64,000 bases of DNA from Eutreptiella sp. 'Long Island Sound 2002' (Eukaryota > Euglenozoa > Euglenophyceae > Eutreptiales > Eutreptiaceae), in contig OZ038382.1 in assembly GCA_964036045.1 (NCBI GenBank), positions 131,936,556-132,000,555 of the forward strand. The letters are read 5' to 3'. The notes beneath the pieces are model-generated. The model was not told the DNA's origin. It made no database searches and saw only the letters and a program-made list of their open reading frames with translations. A program made the position numbers and the translations under genes. The stretch's first letter is position 1. Every line of letters starts with the position of its first letter. Below are positions 34,200-43,879 of this stretch, one piece after another.

Positions 34200-34608
34200 G
34201 CTCTTGGGGCCCTGAAGCCCCCCTTGGTGCGCGTTTGAAACCCAATGTTGTTGGCCAAATTGTTCCAGTGTTCTAGGCTATCTGGCCGGAACAAAAAAAG
34301 TTCAAAATTTATTTGCCCCCCAACCAAGCCTACCCGTACATGGTGACAAAATATGTTGTTTGCTAGCCTTGGGGGTCCCCGCTGGTATGCTTATATTTGT
34401 TCCCGGCGCGTTGCCACGTGAAAAAAAATTGTTTTCAAAAACAGTTTTTGTTAGAACACCATTGGAACACCGCCGGAACAAGTTATTGGAACGTCACCGG
34501 AACAAGCACTCTACAACAAGAGCAAAGCACAAGGAAGGGTAAAATGGTAACATACATTGTTGTGTAGGGTGCCCCCGGGGGCCCATCGGGTTGGTCTCTT
34601 GTTCTCAC
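34200..34608 (-). other. Intron-like or downstream segment with CCGGAACA/GTTCC words
   Basis: No coding support. It contains GTTCCAGTGTTCTAGG, CTGGCCGGAACAAAAA, TTAGAACACCATTGGAACAC, CGCCGGAACAAGTTATTGG and AACGTCACCGGAACAAGC, that is, alternating orientations of a GGAACA word. On the minus strand a donor-like AG|GTGAGAAC at 34,608 directly follows the TAG that ends the exon at 34,609, so this may be an intron in a 3' region. Confidence 0.4.
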
Positions 34609-36503
34609 CTAAAAGTCCTGCGTGGTCGGGGGCCTGGCGGGCGCCCCCGAACTCTTGTCACCCGCCCCACTATCCCCCCCATCTCCCTCACGGACCACCA
34701 CCCCTTCACCCACCACCCCTTCACCCTCCAGCCCTTCACCCACCACCCCTTCACCCTCCACCCCTTCACTCTCCACCCCTTCTCCCACCACCCCTTCACC
34801 CTCCACCCCTTCGACCTCCATCCTTTCCCCCTCCACCCCTTCGACCTCTTCCCTGACGCCCCCATCCCGTTTAGCCCCGGTAGCACCCAAACCTGCCCCT
34901 GGTCCATCCCCTTCGTCCCCCCCGTCCCCGTTCCCGTCGTTGCTCTCGTCCCCCTCCTCGTCCGCGTCCGCGTCGTCCTCCTTGTCCTCCTCCTCAGGCG
35001 CCATCATCTTGGCGAGGAACTTCTTCGCCTGCGTCTTGGTTTTCCAAACCGACGCTCTCGGGATGGCGAAGAGTTCGGGGTCTTTGGGGAAGGAGATCCA
35101 CGTCTGCCCAACCCCGGGGGGGCCACCCGCGGCAAGGGCCGCTTTGCCCTGCTCGATCCCCCACTGCCCATTGTCCCGAAAAACTACATACACTTGCTCC
35201 CCCGCTTTGTAATTGCAACCCCCCCCCCCCTCTTGCCTTTGGCTTGGCCTTGGGTTGGGGTTGGGGGGGCTGGGCCTTGGGTTGGGGGGGCGCGGCTCTC
35301 TTGGGAGCCTTGCGAGGGGGTTTGGTGGGCTCCTTGGCCGGGGGGCGGGGCTGGGGCTCCTCGAACGCCGAGGAGTCGGTGGTGGACCCCGAGGAGGAGT
35401 CCGTTGAGGAGTCGCTGGACAACTCCTCGCTGGAGGACTCCCCCGGGAGCCTCTTCCTTTTTTGGGGGGGTGGTTTGGGGGCGCTCTTGGGTTCCCGCTT
35501 GGGGGGGCGTTGGGGTTTGGGTTTGGGTTCGGGTGCTGTTTGGGGGGCTGGGCGGGGGTTCGAGGGTTGGGGTTGCACTGTTTGGAACGTCGCCGGACCT
35601 ATGGCAACAGACCCTGCCCAGTTGCCGTCTATCGCACTTGCTGTGCCAAAGGTAGCAAGGCACATAGCACAGTTACGCATGCAGACCCAACACATGGTGG
35701 CACCAGGGGATTCTACCTTCCAGTTTTGGCAGCCCGCCATGAGCACCTGTGCTTTACAATCTGCACACGAAAAAAAAAGGGACTGCCTATTGTTCCCTCC
35801 CGTATCCTTAAAACTTACGGTTGCGGCCTTGCACAACTCGTCATCAAAATCAATTTCTTGGGAGGCCGCGTAGAGGGTCTCCCACTTTTCACTGCCCCCT
35901 AGTAGCCACCAACTAGATAGTTGGTTGGGGCTGGCGGTGCCACCAGGCGTGCAATGGACGTACGAGGCCTCATGCCTCGATGTACCGTCCACCGCAATAG
36001 GCAACCGATGGGGCCGCCGGTCCCCGGGCTGCATGATGTCCGAGGGTGGAGGTGGTCGGCACTTGAACAGGTGGCCCATGCGGTCAATTAGGTAGCAGAC
36101 CGCACCATTGATGGCCGTGTCGTCTCCCGTATAGGTAGTGAACGCCCGGGACTCCGGTAACGCTAGCTTCCGAAGCACGCCGTACACCTGGTCCCAAACC
36201 ACACCGTACGTCATGCTCCCCACTAGGTACCGCGAGTCCGTCCTAGAGAGGTGCAATGACCGGATCCGCCAGACGGCCATAATCAACCTCTCCTCCATGA
36301 TGGGCTCAGGCTGGACGGTGACTACAACTCTTGTTTCGGGGGTAAGCACTATTTGCCCCGTGTCGGGCAGGTACTTGACGTGTAGGGTGCTGCAAGCTCC
36401 TTGGTAACAACTTGCTGGAGCTCTTGTGGGCGCCTCCGTTGTGTACGACCCGCTAACAAATGGAATGGCTCCTTGGGCCGCGGCATGGTGTGAGGTACAA
36501 GAC
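34609..36503 (-). CDS. Large internal exon: zinc-finger-like domain, Pro/Ser-rich linker, barrel-like domain, acidic tail
   Basis: Starts after TAACCCATTCCACAG (36,504). There is no in-frame ATG near the start, so an upstream exon is required. About 430 codons run without a stop. The globular part includes VKYLPDTGQIVLTPETRVVV, HLSRTDSRYLVGSMTYGVVW, AINGAVCYLIDRMGHLFKC and a Cys-rich block FSCADCKAQV..MCWVCMRNCAMC that could bind zinc. Then follow PKPQRPPKREPKSAPKPPPQ, KRKRLPGESSSEELSSDSS and more proline. A run of 14 G/C (about 35,219-35,232) shifts the frame to CNYKAGEQVYVVFRDNGQWG, VGQTWISFPKDPELFAIPR, a Tudor/SH3-like strand pattern, then an acidic and EGVEGEGV-repeat tail ending in TAG. 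Chromatin association is a reasonable inference from composition, not shown. Confidence 0.65.
34700..34860 (+). repeat. CACCCCTTCACCCTC minisatellite in the acidic tail
   Basis: About ten copies of a 15-bp unit (CACCCCTTCACCCTC with variants) encode the repeated EGVEGEG tail of the minus-strand exon. The unit length is a multiple of three, so copy-number change keeps the frame. Confidence 0.85.
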
Positions 36504-37085
36504 CTGTGGAATGGGTTAGGCATTTAGAGCAAGGTTTCTACCATCCCCTTGCCCAGACAACTAAATTTTGTGGGTCTCTAGTGTGAGTCGCATGCAATTG
36601 GAAGAAATTCACATAAATTCGTACGAAATTTGCACGAAATTCGTACGAATTTCGTACGAGTTTTGTGCCAATTTCACGTGAATGAATGTGTGCGTATATT
36701 CAGGCAATGTGAAATTCGCACGAAATTCGTAAGAATTTCGTAGAATTTCACGCGACGGACACAGAATTTGTGCTGAGGACTCATCCTTTTGCCCTCGTTG
36801 GCCCTCACAAAGCAAGCACAGGATGGTGTTCATGGGTTACCACACACCCAGTCCAATGGTGGTCATTCCAGCTGACACTCAGTCACCAGTGTAACAGAGG
36901 AGGGGGCATAGGATACCCCGAATAAAATACAAACAGTGCTGCAGAAAATTTCTGCAAAGTGGGGGGGGAGTGCCCCACAGGTCGGTCAAAGTGCCCATGC
37001 CTGGGGGGGGGGGGGAGGATATTTGTACATACATTCATATATAAAAATGTACAAATAACATTCGTGGAGGTTAGAAGGGACAGGT
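36504..37085 (-). other. Intron-like segment with TTCGTACGAA palindromes
   Basis: 36,600-36,770 is a cluster of GAAATTCGTACGAATTTCG words in both orientations (AAATTCGTACGAAATTTGC, CGTACGAATTTCGTACGAG, GAAATTCGCACGAAATTCG). The same word family occurs at 38,690-38,815, inside a well-supported intron, and at 40,845-40,950. The remainder has G runs (36,962; 37,005) and no coding support. Confidence 0.6.
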
Positions 37086-37089
37086 GTGC

Positions 37090-38609
37090 CCGAGGTTAAA
37101 GAGTGAGCTACGCCCCCCCCCCCCCTGGAGCAGAGCTCCGGCCAGCGGAGCCCTGGGAGCTCTGCTCTGCCACCGCCTCCACAAAGGAGGGGTCCATGGC
37201 CGCCGGCTTGAGGCGGTGGGGGGGGTACTACCGGCGCACATCCTCCAGTGCGGCACTCAACTTGGGGGCGTCAGGGGCCACGCTGTCCACATCGGCCTGC
37301 TGGCCACTGGCCATCATGGCCATCCGCAGGCCGGTGGACACCGCCGACATCTCGCCGGCGCATGCCTCGGCCTGGGCATGCCAGGCCTGTGCGCCGGCCA
37401 GAAGGTACCGGACACCGACTGCACCTGCCCCCCCCCACCCTGTCACCCGGGGGGGCCTCGGCACCCTCAGGCCCCTCCCCTGCCTGTGCTGCCTGTGCCG
37501 GTGGCTTTGCCTTGCACGACGTCGCCAGATCGGCTCCAGAGTTTTCACCTTGGTGGCCAGGCGGTAGCGCTCCTTGGTGACGTCCGCCAACCACGACTCG
37601 GCGTCCCGCCTGTCCTCGTTGGCCCTGGACAGGCGGGCCTCGATGTCGCGGTTGGCGGGCTCCGCGCTGATCGCGCGCGCCTCCCACGCCCCCGCCCGCT
37701 GCAGCAGCTGTTGCTGCTCAACCCACTCGTGCACCGCCCCCCTCTGCCCCCGCCCCGCCACCGGCTCCGCCCGCTCCAACGGGGTGGCTGTACGCGGGAT
37801 TTCGGGGGGGGGGGGGGGGGGGGGCTCGGTGTCCCCTTTGGGGGGGGCGGCCTTTCTGCTTGCGGGCCGAGGGGGTGGGGGGTTCGTCCGGCTCCTCGAC
37901 GTCAATGACGTCAGCCACCCCCATCTTCCGCTGCCTCCCCACATGGACGCGCATGGCAAGCCATGCCACGTCCACCCACTCCGGCCTCCGCTTGTCCCAC
38001 CCCGTGACCACATTAAGCCCAAAGACCCACCCGTGGTCACCGTCCCCTCCTCTCGAATGGGCGACACCCGGGTCTGCAGCTGCCAGTGCCCGCTCACAAG
38101 CCTATAGGCAAACAGGCCCACGAGCACCTGCCCCTCGGGCAGGTTGGATCCCCCCGTGACCACAATGGGGCAGGAGAAAGAGATGCGGAAGGTGCCCTAC
38201 AGCCCCCGGGACTCCAAGACCATGTCCCAGACGGCAGAGAGATGCCGCTGCCCCCCATCGGGCCTGGGCGGCACCTTCTGGGTCCAGGCCGGATCCGGCT
38301 GCGTGGGGGCCAGGGTGACACGGTCCAGGGGGGGGCTCGTTGTGGGCCTCGCCCAAGTCGTCGCGGGACGGCATGGGGACGAACACCTCGCGCGGTGCAT
38401 GCCCCGCACCGCTGCTGGCCTCCTTGCCGGCCCCTGCAGAACTTCCAGAGCGCGGCGAGCCCTCACTGCGCGCACTGCCTCTCGCACGGGGTCCTTCCAC
38501 CACGGGTGCCTCCGGGCAGCTCGCCGTGCTCCTCCGGCAATCAGGCCCGGGGCTGGTAGTTGTGCCGGGCGTGGTGCCGAATGTCCGGCGACCACACGTA
38601 TAACGGCAC
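37090..38609 (-). CDS. Multi-segment exon region with coiled-coil C-terminus (broken)
   Basis: Enters at acceptor CCCCGTCTGTAG (38,610) in phase 0 as VPLYVWSPDIRHHARHNYQP; frame changes at G/C runs follow. Coherent pieces are PRSGSSAGAGKEASSGAGHA, REVFVPMPSRDDLGEAHNEP, QRHLSAVWDMVLESRGL, a TAG (38,197), GTFRISFSCPIVVTGGSNLP, EGQVLVGLFAYRLVSGHWQL, VVTGWDKRRPEWVDVAWLAM, RVHVGRQRKMGVADVIDVEE, a proline run, VHEWVEQQQLLQRAGAWEAR, LSRANEDRRDAESWLADVTK (heptad-like) and MSAVSTGLRMAMMASGQQAD. It ends LEDVRR at TAG (37,228), after which PAAMDPSFVEAVAEQSSQG is still readable. This is a beta-rich domain followed by a helical, probably coiled-coil, region. Not assigned to a family. Confidence 0.5.
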
Positions 38610-38855
38610 CTACAGACGGGGGGAAGTGTGCAAGGCACCAATTGAGAATGGGGGAGCAAACATGAAGCAATGCAACAACAGAACGAAGAAATTGGACGAA
38701 ATTCATAGAAATTCGTGCGAAATTCACAATGCCTCAATATTCACAAAAATTCATTCGTGCGAAATTCGTGCGAATTTCGTACGAATTTCACGTGAATTTC
38801 GTCCAATTTTCCACTAAACAAAGCAAACACACAAGCAAGCACACCTTGCACTCAC
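38610..38855 (-). other. Well-supported 246-nt intron with TTCGTACGAA repeats
   Basis: Donor CCAT|GTGAGTGCAAGG and acceptor CCCCCCGTCTGTAG, phase 0 on both sides (the upstream exon ends in GQSHAH, the downstream one opens VPLYVW). The interior 38,690-38,815 contains AAATTCGTGCGAAATTC, GCGAATTTCGTACGAATTT and CACGTGAATTTCGTCC. It is the clearest case in the window of the palindromic word family sitting inside an intron. Confidence 0.7.
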
Positions 38856-39195
38856 ATGGGCATGTGATTGCCCATGCCCCTGACTTCGCGCACTTGGGCT
38901 ACCGCCAAATTGGGCCGTGTTTGCCAGATGCCACAGCGTGGTCGGCCGTTCCGGGGGAGCAATGCCGGTCATGGCGAAGTGGATCTCCGACTCCGCATCG
39001 GCATTGTGCCCCTTGCAGACCTTCAGCTGGTGCACGCTGCCCACGAGGAACAGCATGTACTGCTCGCCAACCTCGATGACGGCGAGGTCGGAGGCCGGGG
39101 CCGACCGGGAGAGGAAGGTGGGGTGGAAGGGGCAGGTGGGGGGGCCGGCCGGGCCGACTCGGGGGGGTCGGCGAAGAGGGGCTGGGCAGCATCCC
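38856..39195 (-). CDS. Exon with small beta-barrel-like domain
   Basis: Follows a possible acceptor (GATGCTGCCCAG, about 39,190) as PLFADPPESARPAP, changes frame at a run of seven C, and reads DLAVIEVGEQYMLFLVGSVH, QLKVCKGHNADAESEIHFAM, TGIAPPERPTTLWHLANTAQ. Its strands (AVIEVGEQYMLFLVGSVHQLKVCKG) are close in style to the KAGEQVYVVFRDNGQWG segment of the exon at 35.2 kb. It ends at the GTGAGT donor at 38,855. It lies between the oxygenase-like exon and the coiled-coil exon on the same strand. Confidence 0.55.
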
Positions 39196-39248
39196 CCCCC
39201 CCCCCACAACCCCACCCTACCAACCACCCCCTTCCCCACCCACAACAC

Positions 39249-40792
39249 CTAGTCCACACTGGAGAAGTCCCAGCTGGAGAAATCCCCAGCAACGTCCAGG
39301 GCCTCCTTGGGGGGGTGGGGTCCACGTGTGTGGTGTTGGGCTGGTGGTGTTTGTGTGCGCGGTCCGGGGTCCACAAGTTAAAAAGAGCCCCCTGAAGCCC
39401 ATCCTTGGAGTCGGGGAGGGCAGGCAACCCATGGTGGCGGCTGGTGGCCACCATCAGCAGCATGTCCCCCCTCTGCAGCTGAATAGTGTCCCAGCGCGCC
39501 TCCCCCGCCTCCCCCGGGGCCGTCCCCGCCTGCACCGCCACATGGTAGTCCTCTGACAAGCAGAGGAAGCTACTGAGGTGGCACCCCGAGATGTACCTGC
39601 TCTTGGGGGGGGGGGGGGGGGGGCACTTCGGGGTGGGTGGCGACATCGCAGTGGGGGAGCTGGGCCCCACTCCCCACACTCGTCACGATGACGCGGCCCG
39701 GCGTCATTGGGTGGAGGTCCCCAACCTGAGGGACATTTTCCCTGAGGTGGGGGTGGAACTTCTTGAAGAGAGGCCCCCCCCACCCCCGAACCCAAGCTGC
39801 TCTTGCTTTGCCAACGCCGGGGGAGCTGAGGATCCTTGGCCTGATCTTCACTCCGGGCGGCGTTGAAAAGCAGCTCAAAATTTTTTGCGACGACTTTTTC
39901 GTCGCCGCTGCCCCACGCCTTCATCACCTTGTTCCACCCCACCTCACAATCCCGTGGTTCCACAAGCCCCCGAAGCACAATGTAGCCATTCCCATCAACA
40001 AAGTTGAGGGGCGGCTAGGAGGGGCCAAACCTATCGGGGGCGCGGTCCGGGTTGCCAATCACCCATGAGGGGGGTCGGGAAGGGGTTTGGTGCCGGAGGG
40101 GGGGTTCACTCGAAATGAAGGGGGGGGGGGGGGGCATTGAGGCACCACGGTACCATTGCAAAGAAATTGTACTGTAGAAGGTGGGGTGGGTGATGTCGGG
40201 GATGTGCACCTGGGGGGGGATGGTGGGATGGAAAGGGGCGATGCCCAAATCATCCCACCACCGGGGGTTGGCAAGGTGCCAGGAGAAGGGGAAAAAGGAG
40301 TGGTCGGCCGGTGCACCTGCAGCAAGATCGTGCAGGCACACCATGTCGCAGTGCGGCGAGGTATGAACGAGGTTAGTGGTGGGGTACACCTGGACGTGGG
40401 CGTCCTTAGGCTTCCCCACAGGGTTAGTGCGCATGGAACTCAGGTGCTGGTCAACGCTCGAGGGGAGAGGGGTTAGATGCAGAAATTTAAGGGAGGGGGG
40501 TTGGCGGCGCACTTCCCTCCACACCGTTGTGGCCCAGCCCCTCCCCCCGAGGTAGGAGTTGCAAGTGGGGCTGCGCATGTCGATGTGAATGACCTCGGGG
40601 GAGGGGTCGAGGGATGCTGCCTAGCCCACAACATCATCCACCCCCAGTAACCCCGACAGGTACGCCGCCTCCTCCAATTCGTGGTGGGCGACGGGGAGGG
40701 CTTGGTAGTGGGCGAGGGTGTCCGCTGCGGGGTCTTGGCGCGAGGCCACGCAGGCGAGCTGGGACATAGTCTGCTGGGACATGATTAAAAAA
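39249..40792 (-). CDS. 2-oxoglutarate/Fe(II) oxygenase-like protein (broken)
   Basis: ATG at about 40,780 (MSQQTMSQLACVASRQDP). The frame is interrupted by TAG at 40,621 and 40,015 and by G/C-run shifts near 39,770 and 39,610. First half: EVIHIDMRSPTCNSYLGGRG, VQVYPTTNLVHTSPHCDMVC, FFPFSWHLANPRWWDDLGIA. Second half: NFVDGNGYIVLRGLVEPRDC, HPMTPGRVIVTSVGSGAQLP followed by an HCD triplet, GCHLSSFLCLSEDYHVAVQA, QLQRGDMLLMVATSRHHGLP and GLQGALFNLWTPD. The GY-x-V-x-RGL start, the H-x-D motif, and a later GD-x-L-x10-HHG strand followed by a basic residue are the hallmarks of the double-stranded beta-helix dioxygenases; substrate is not indicated. It ends in FSSWDFSSVD and TAG at 39,249. The first HCD segment may be a second, degenerate copy of the fold. 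Confidence 0.5.
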
Positions 40793-40844
40793 GAATGCAA
40801 AGGCTTTGAGAGCTGTGAGAAAGCGAAACAGTGGAAATGAGGGA

Positions 40845-40955
40845 AAATTCGTGCGATTTCGTACGAAATTCGTGCAAATTTCACATTCTCAGAAAACTGT
40901 GAATCTAGCGTGAATTTATGCGTGAATTTGGGTGTGTCAATTTCACATTCACGCG
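40845..40955 (-). repeat. Palindromic word cluster upstream of the oxygenase-like gene
   Basis: TTCGTGCGATTTCGTACGAAA, TTCGTGCAAATTTCAC, GTGAATTTATGCGTGAATTTG and TTCACATTCACGCGAATC. Same word family as at 36.6 and 38.7 kb; probably an intron or leader of the minus-strand gene set. Confidence 0.6.
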
Positions 40956-41970
40956 AATCTTACCAAATGTGTTGAACCATGCGACTACTCCAAACCTCTA
41001 AATTGCAAACATTTGTTGGATATTACTTTGGGCGAAGATAGCACGACAAAAGCACACAATGGCACCAAGTTACGAGCAAAAAGCAGCAAAAATAGGTGAA
41101 ATTCACGGTACAGTGAATCTCGGATTCAAACGGCCGGTTCACGAAGGGTACATGGTGGCGTGTTGGGGAGGGATGTGGGTGCTGAGAGGGCTCCCCTAGC
41201 GCCGAGGGTGCGGGTGGTTGGAGCGGTGATTGCGTTGAAGGGTCCTCGTTTGGATGAGGCTGCATTGTGGTGAGGGTTCCCCTTGCTGGGTGTGTGTGTG
41301 TGTGGCTGGGGAGGTAGTTGCGCCGAGGGGTCCTGGGCTGTGTACAATACGACGGGGGTCTCTTGCTGGTGACCCCAGCGATAGGGGGTGGAATATGGGT
41401 AATGTGTGTGGAGAGGTCGTGTCGGCTGCGGTGACCTCGCTGGGCAACGTCCGCCTTGGTGTTGTGGGTATGGGTGTGTTGCTGGCCGGGCTGGATGTGA
41501 GGTGAAAGTCGTTCCGTATTTTTGGGGTGGGCGGCAAGGGGGGGGCGGAAGAAAAATCCCCCAGGAGGTGAAAATTTTTTTCAACCACGACACTTGCCCC
41601 CCCCCAAGCCCGTAGACAATAATTTCGACCCGCGGGGGACTTTTTCCACCCTAACCCCCCGTTGTCACCACTGGGCCCACTGACCCCCACCCAAAACCCC
41701 CCGTGCCCCCCCCCCCCCCCTTGCCCCCCAACCCCCACCCCACCCCACCCCCTTGCTCCGCCGCCTCCACAGAATTTCTATGCAGGCTTGCCGCGGCTAC
41801 CATGGCCAGGTGTGGGCAATCACATGCCCCCCATCCCGGGGCCGACTCACGGAAGCCGGGTTCCAAGTACACGAGCACCAACTGTCGGATCGGTTGCTCA
41901 CATATACATGTACAGGAGCACATTGATCTTTTGACACCATCCCTCTCTCAGAGAGAAGAGACTATGGCCC
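40956..41970. other. GC-rich stretch without a supportable gene
   Basis: Low-complexity proline-rich frames on both strands, C/G runs (41,590; 41,700-41,760), a short TGTGTGTG run (41,295). 41,565-41,612 (TTTTTTTCAACCACGACACT then TGCCC) resembles 50,310-50,350. Downstream, 41,775-41,880 has an exon-like plus-strand reading (EFLCRLAAATMARCGQSHAP) and shares GGGCAATCACATGCCC with 38,845-38,860 and nearly with 43,000. Confidence 0.5.
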
Positions 41971-41999
41971 CGACTCAATGTGCAAAAGCGTAGAAAGGA

Positions 42000-42860
42000 A
42001 TTGCACCCTTCGGCACTTCGTCGCACTCGGTACTCGCACGCCCAACGCTTGCGACTTGCATCCTGCTCACACTGTGCTGGGCCGCCAACACACGTGTTTT
42101 TGTTGAATGCTTGTCTTCATTGCCATGCGAAGATGCCGTCCGGTGGTTGCAGCATCCTTGGTTGTTGGCACAGGTGGTGGACTTGTGCTGTTCACGGTCA
42201 TTCACAAGTGCAGAATACCGAGGGGCCTGCAGATAAGTGGCATGCACAACACAACCGTTTTTTGCCTGTCTTCCGCGCCATCTAGAGATGCGCTGCCCAT
42301 GATGCGGCCATTCTCAACGTGAGGGTCAGGGTCTTGGTGTTGCTCCACAAAATATTGACGGCTGCAGAAAAGTGGCAAGTAACACACACCTGTTTTTTGC
42401 ATGTCTTCGGCGCCATGCAGAGATGCGTTGCCCATGATGTGGCCATTCTCAACTTGAAGGTAAAGGTCTTCTTGTTGCTCCACAAATTCTTGATACCTGA
42501 AGAAAAGTGGCACGCACAACACACCTGTGCCGGGGCGCCAACAGACCTGTTTTTTTTTATGCCTGTCGTCAGCGCCATGCGAAGATGCCGTCTGATGGTC
42601 ACGCATGCTCGTTTACTGGCCCAAAGTCTTGCAGCAGTGGCATCTCCTTGTCTTCTGAATTCTGCCTTTGTGTTGCTCCAGTAAATCTTGATACCTGCAA
42701 AAAAATCGCATGCACAACACACATGTTTTTGGCGTGTCTTGAGCGCCATCTAGATGTGCACTGGCCACATCCTATTTATTGCCTCGCCCACTGGCAAATC
42801 AGCTTGGGCACCTCTTCGCGCACATCCTTCGTCCACAAAATTTTCATACCTGCAGACAGC
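42000..42860 (-). repeat. Tandem array of duplicated exon-like units (about 135 bp)
   Basis: Five units on the minus strand begin after acceptor-like TTTTCTGCAG or TTTTCTTCAG at 42,849, 42,694, 42,496, 42,361 and 42,226. Units read YQEFVEQQEDLYLQVENGHI, MGNASLHGAEDMQKT and, in the next copy, RQYFVEQHQDPDPHVENGRI, MGSASLDGAEDRQKT. Between them sit segments of only 28-29 nt that start GT and end CTGCAG (42,389-42,362; 42,255-42,227), or 50 nt in one case. Phases do not carry cleanly across all junctions and one unit has TAG, so this is a duplicated, decaying exon array rather than a demonstrably working gene. Spacings: 155, 198, 135 and 135 bp. Confidence 0.6.
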
Positions 42861-42939
42861 TTCCGGAGGGCACTTTGCACTACACAAACCAACATGGACC
42901 ATATCAACAACAAGCACCCCACCCCTTCCCACTCCTCCG

Positions 42940-43810
42940 CCACCTCCACAAAAACTGCAGTGAATTCCTGTGAAGACGGCCCCGGGTACCATGGCCACGC
43001 GTGGCCAATCACATGCCCCTGATCTCGGGGCAAACTCAGAGAGCGCTGGGTTCGCAATCCCCTAGCCCGCCGCCATTCCCCCTGCTCCCTTCCCTCTGGT
43101 CCCTCTGTCCACCATCTTTTCCACCCTCTGTCATTGGCGGCGGGCTTGCCCCCTCCCTCCCGTCTTGCCCCCCTCCCCCTCGTCCCTCTATCCTCCCTTC
43201 TCGCTGCGACCCATCTCTCTCCCTTCCTCCCTGTTGCGGGTCACGGTCACAGTCACTTGGCTTGTTTGCCTCCTTGTTTGTACCTTGCCTTGGTGAGCCG
43301 GCCCTGTCGAGTGCAGTAGTTGGTCAGACTGCACAGGCGCATTGTTCTCCTCCTCCCTCCCCCCTTTCCACCTCAGGTCACCTCATGATTCGTGTGGCTG
43401 CCAGGGGAAAAACCACGTGGTCCTCCGCGAATCGCCGTGTGGCGCCCTTGCATTGGCCATGCATCGCCCTTGCATCGCCCCTGCCAGCTTCCATTTGCTC
43501 CCATCTTTCTATGTTTCCCCTTCTTTTGCTTGTGTGGCTCCCATGACCCATGCGGTTCTCATCTGCACTTGTGTCCTCCCCGTCTTTGGTCCCCCTGCCA
43601 CAACACTGAAACCACGCCATGGCGCACGTCGCTTCCCCAACATTGGCCGTGGTCCCACCACCACACACCGGCGGGCCTGCCACCTCCACAAGAGTGTGCA
43701 CGCACTGGAGGGGGGTGTCGGTGTGGGGGTCTGCACGGTCTGGCCCCCCCCAACCAGATAATGGCGGGCTGCACAAACCAACACGAGATCCAGTTCGCAT
43801 GCCACAAAGC
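42940..43810 (+). other. Pyrimidine-rich region, no confident gene
   Basis: CCCTCC/CTTCCC-rich sequence. An exon-like start (MATRGQSH-type reading, 42,950-43,060) resembles 41.78-41.88 kb. Open frames on both strands are low complexity; none is supported. Confidence 0.45.
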
Positions 43811-43879
43811 AGTCACCAGTGCCGTGGTGTGTGCCATGGTGCGTGGCCACTCTTTCCTGTTCTCCATCTGGGTCCCCTT

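Larger units (their letters stand above)
27710..34200 (+). mobile_element. Decayed Ty3/gypsy chromovirus-type LTR retrotransposon
   Basis: Gag-like, protease, Dam-like, reverse transcriptase, RNase H, integrase and chromodomain segments occur in order on the plus strand, except for an inverted gag/protease block at 28.39-29.27 kb. The order RT-RNaseH-integrase-chromodomain defines a chromovirus-type Ty3/gypsy element. The frame is broken by several indels and by stops (TAG at 27,930, 30,932 and 32,207; TGA at 32,129 and 32,285), and the RT active site is altered, so the copy is inactive. No pair of long terminal repeats could be matched by eye: the left end abuts the barrel-domain exon, and the right end holds three short direct repeats. 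Confidence 0.9.

Noticed and set aside
33848-34327. A 159-codon minus-strand frame with three similar segments
   Set aside because: It is the antisense of the three direct repeats at the retrotransposon end; repetition there is a DNA-level feature.
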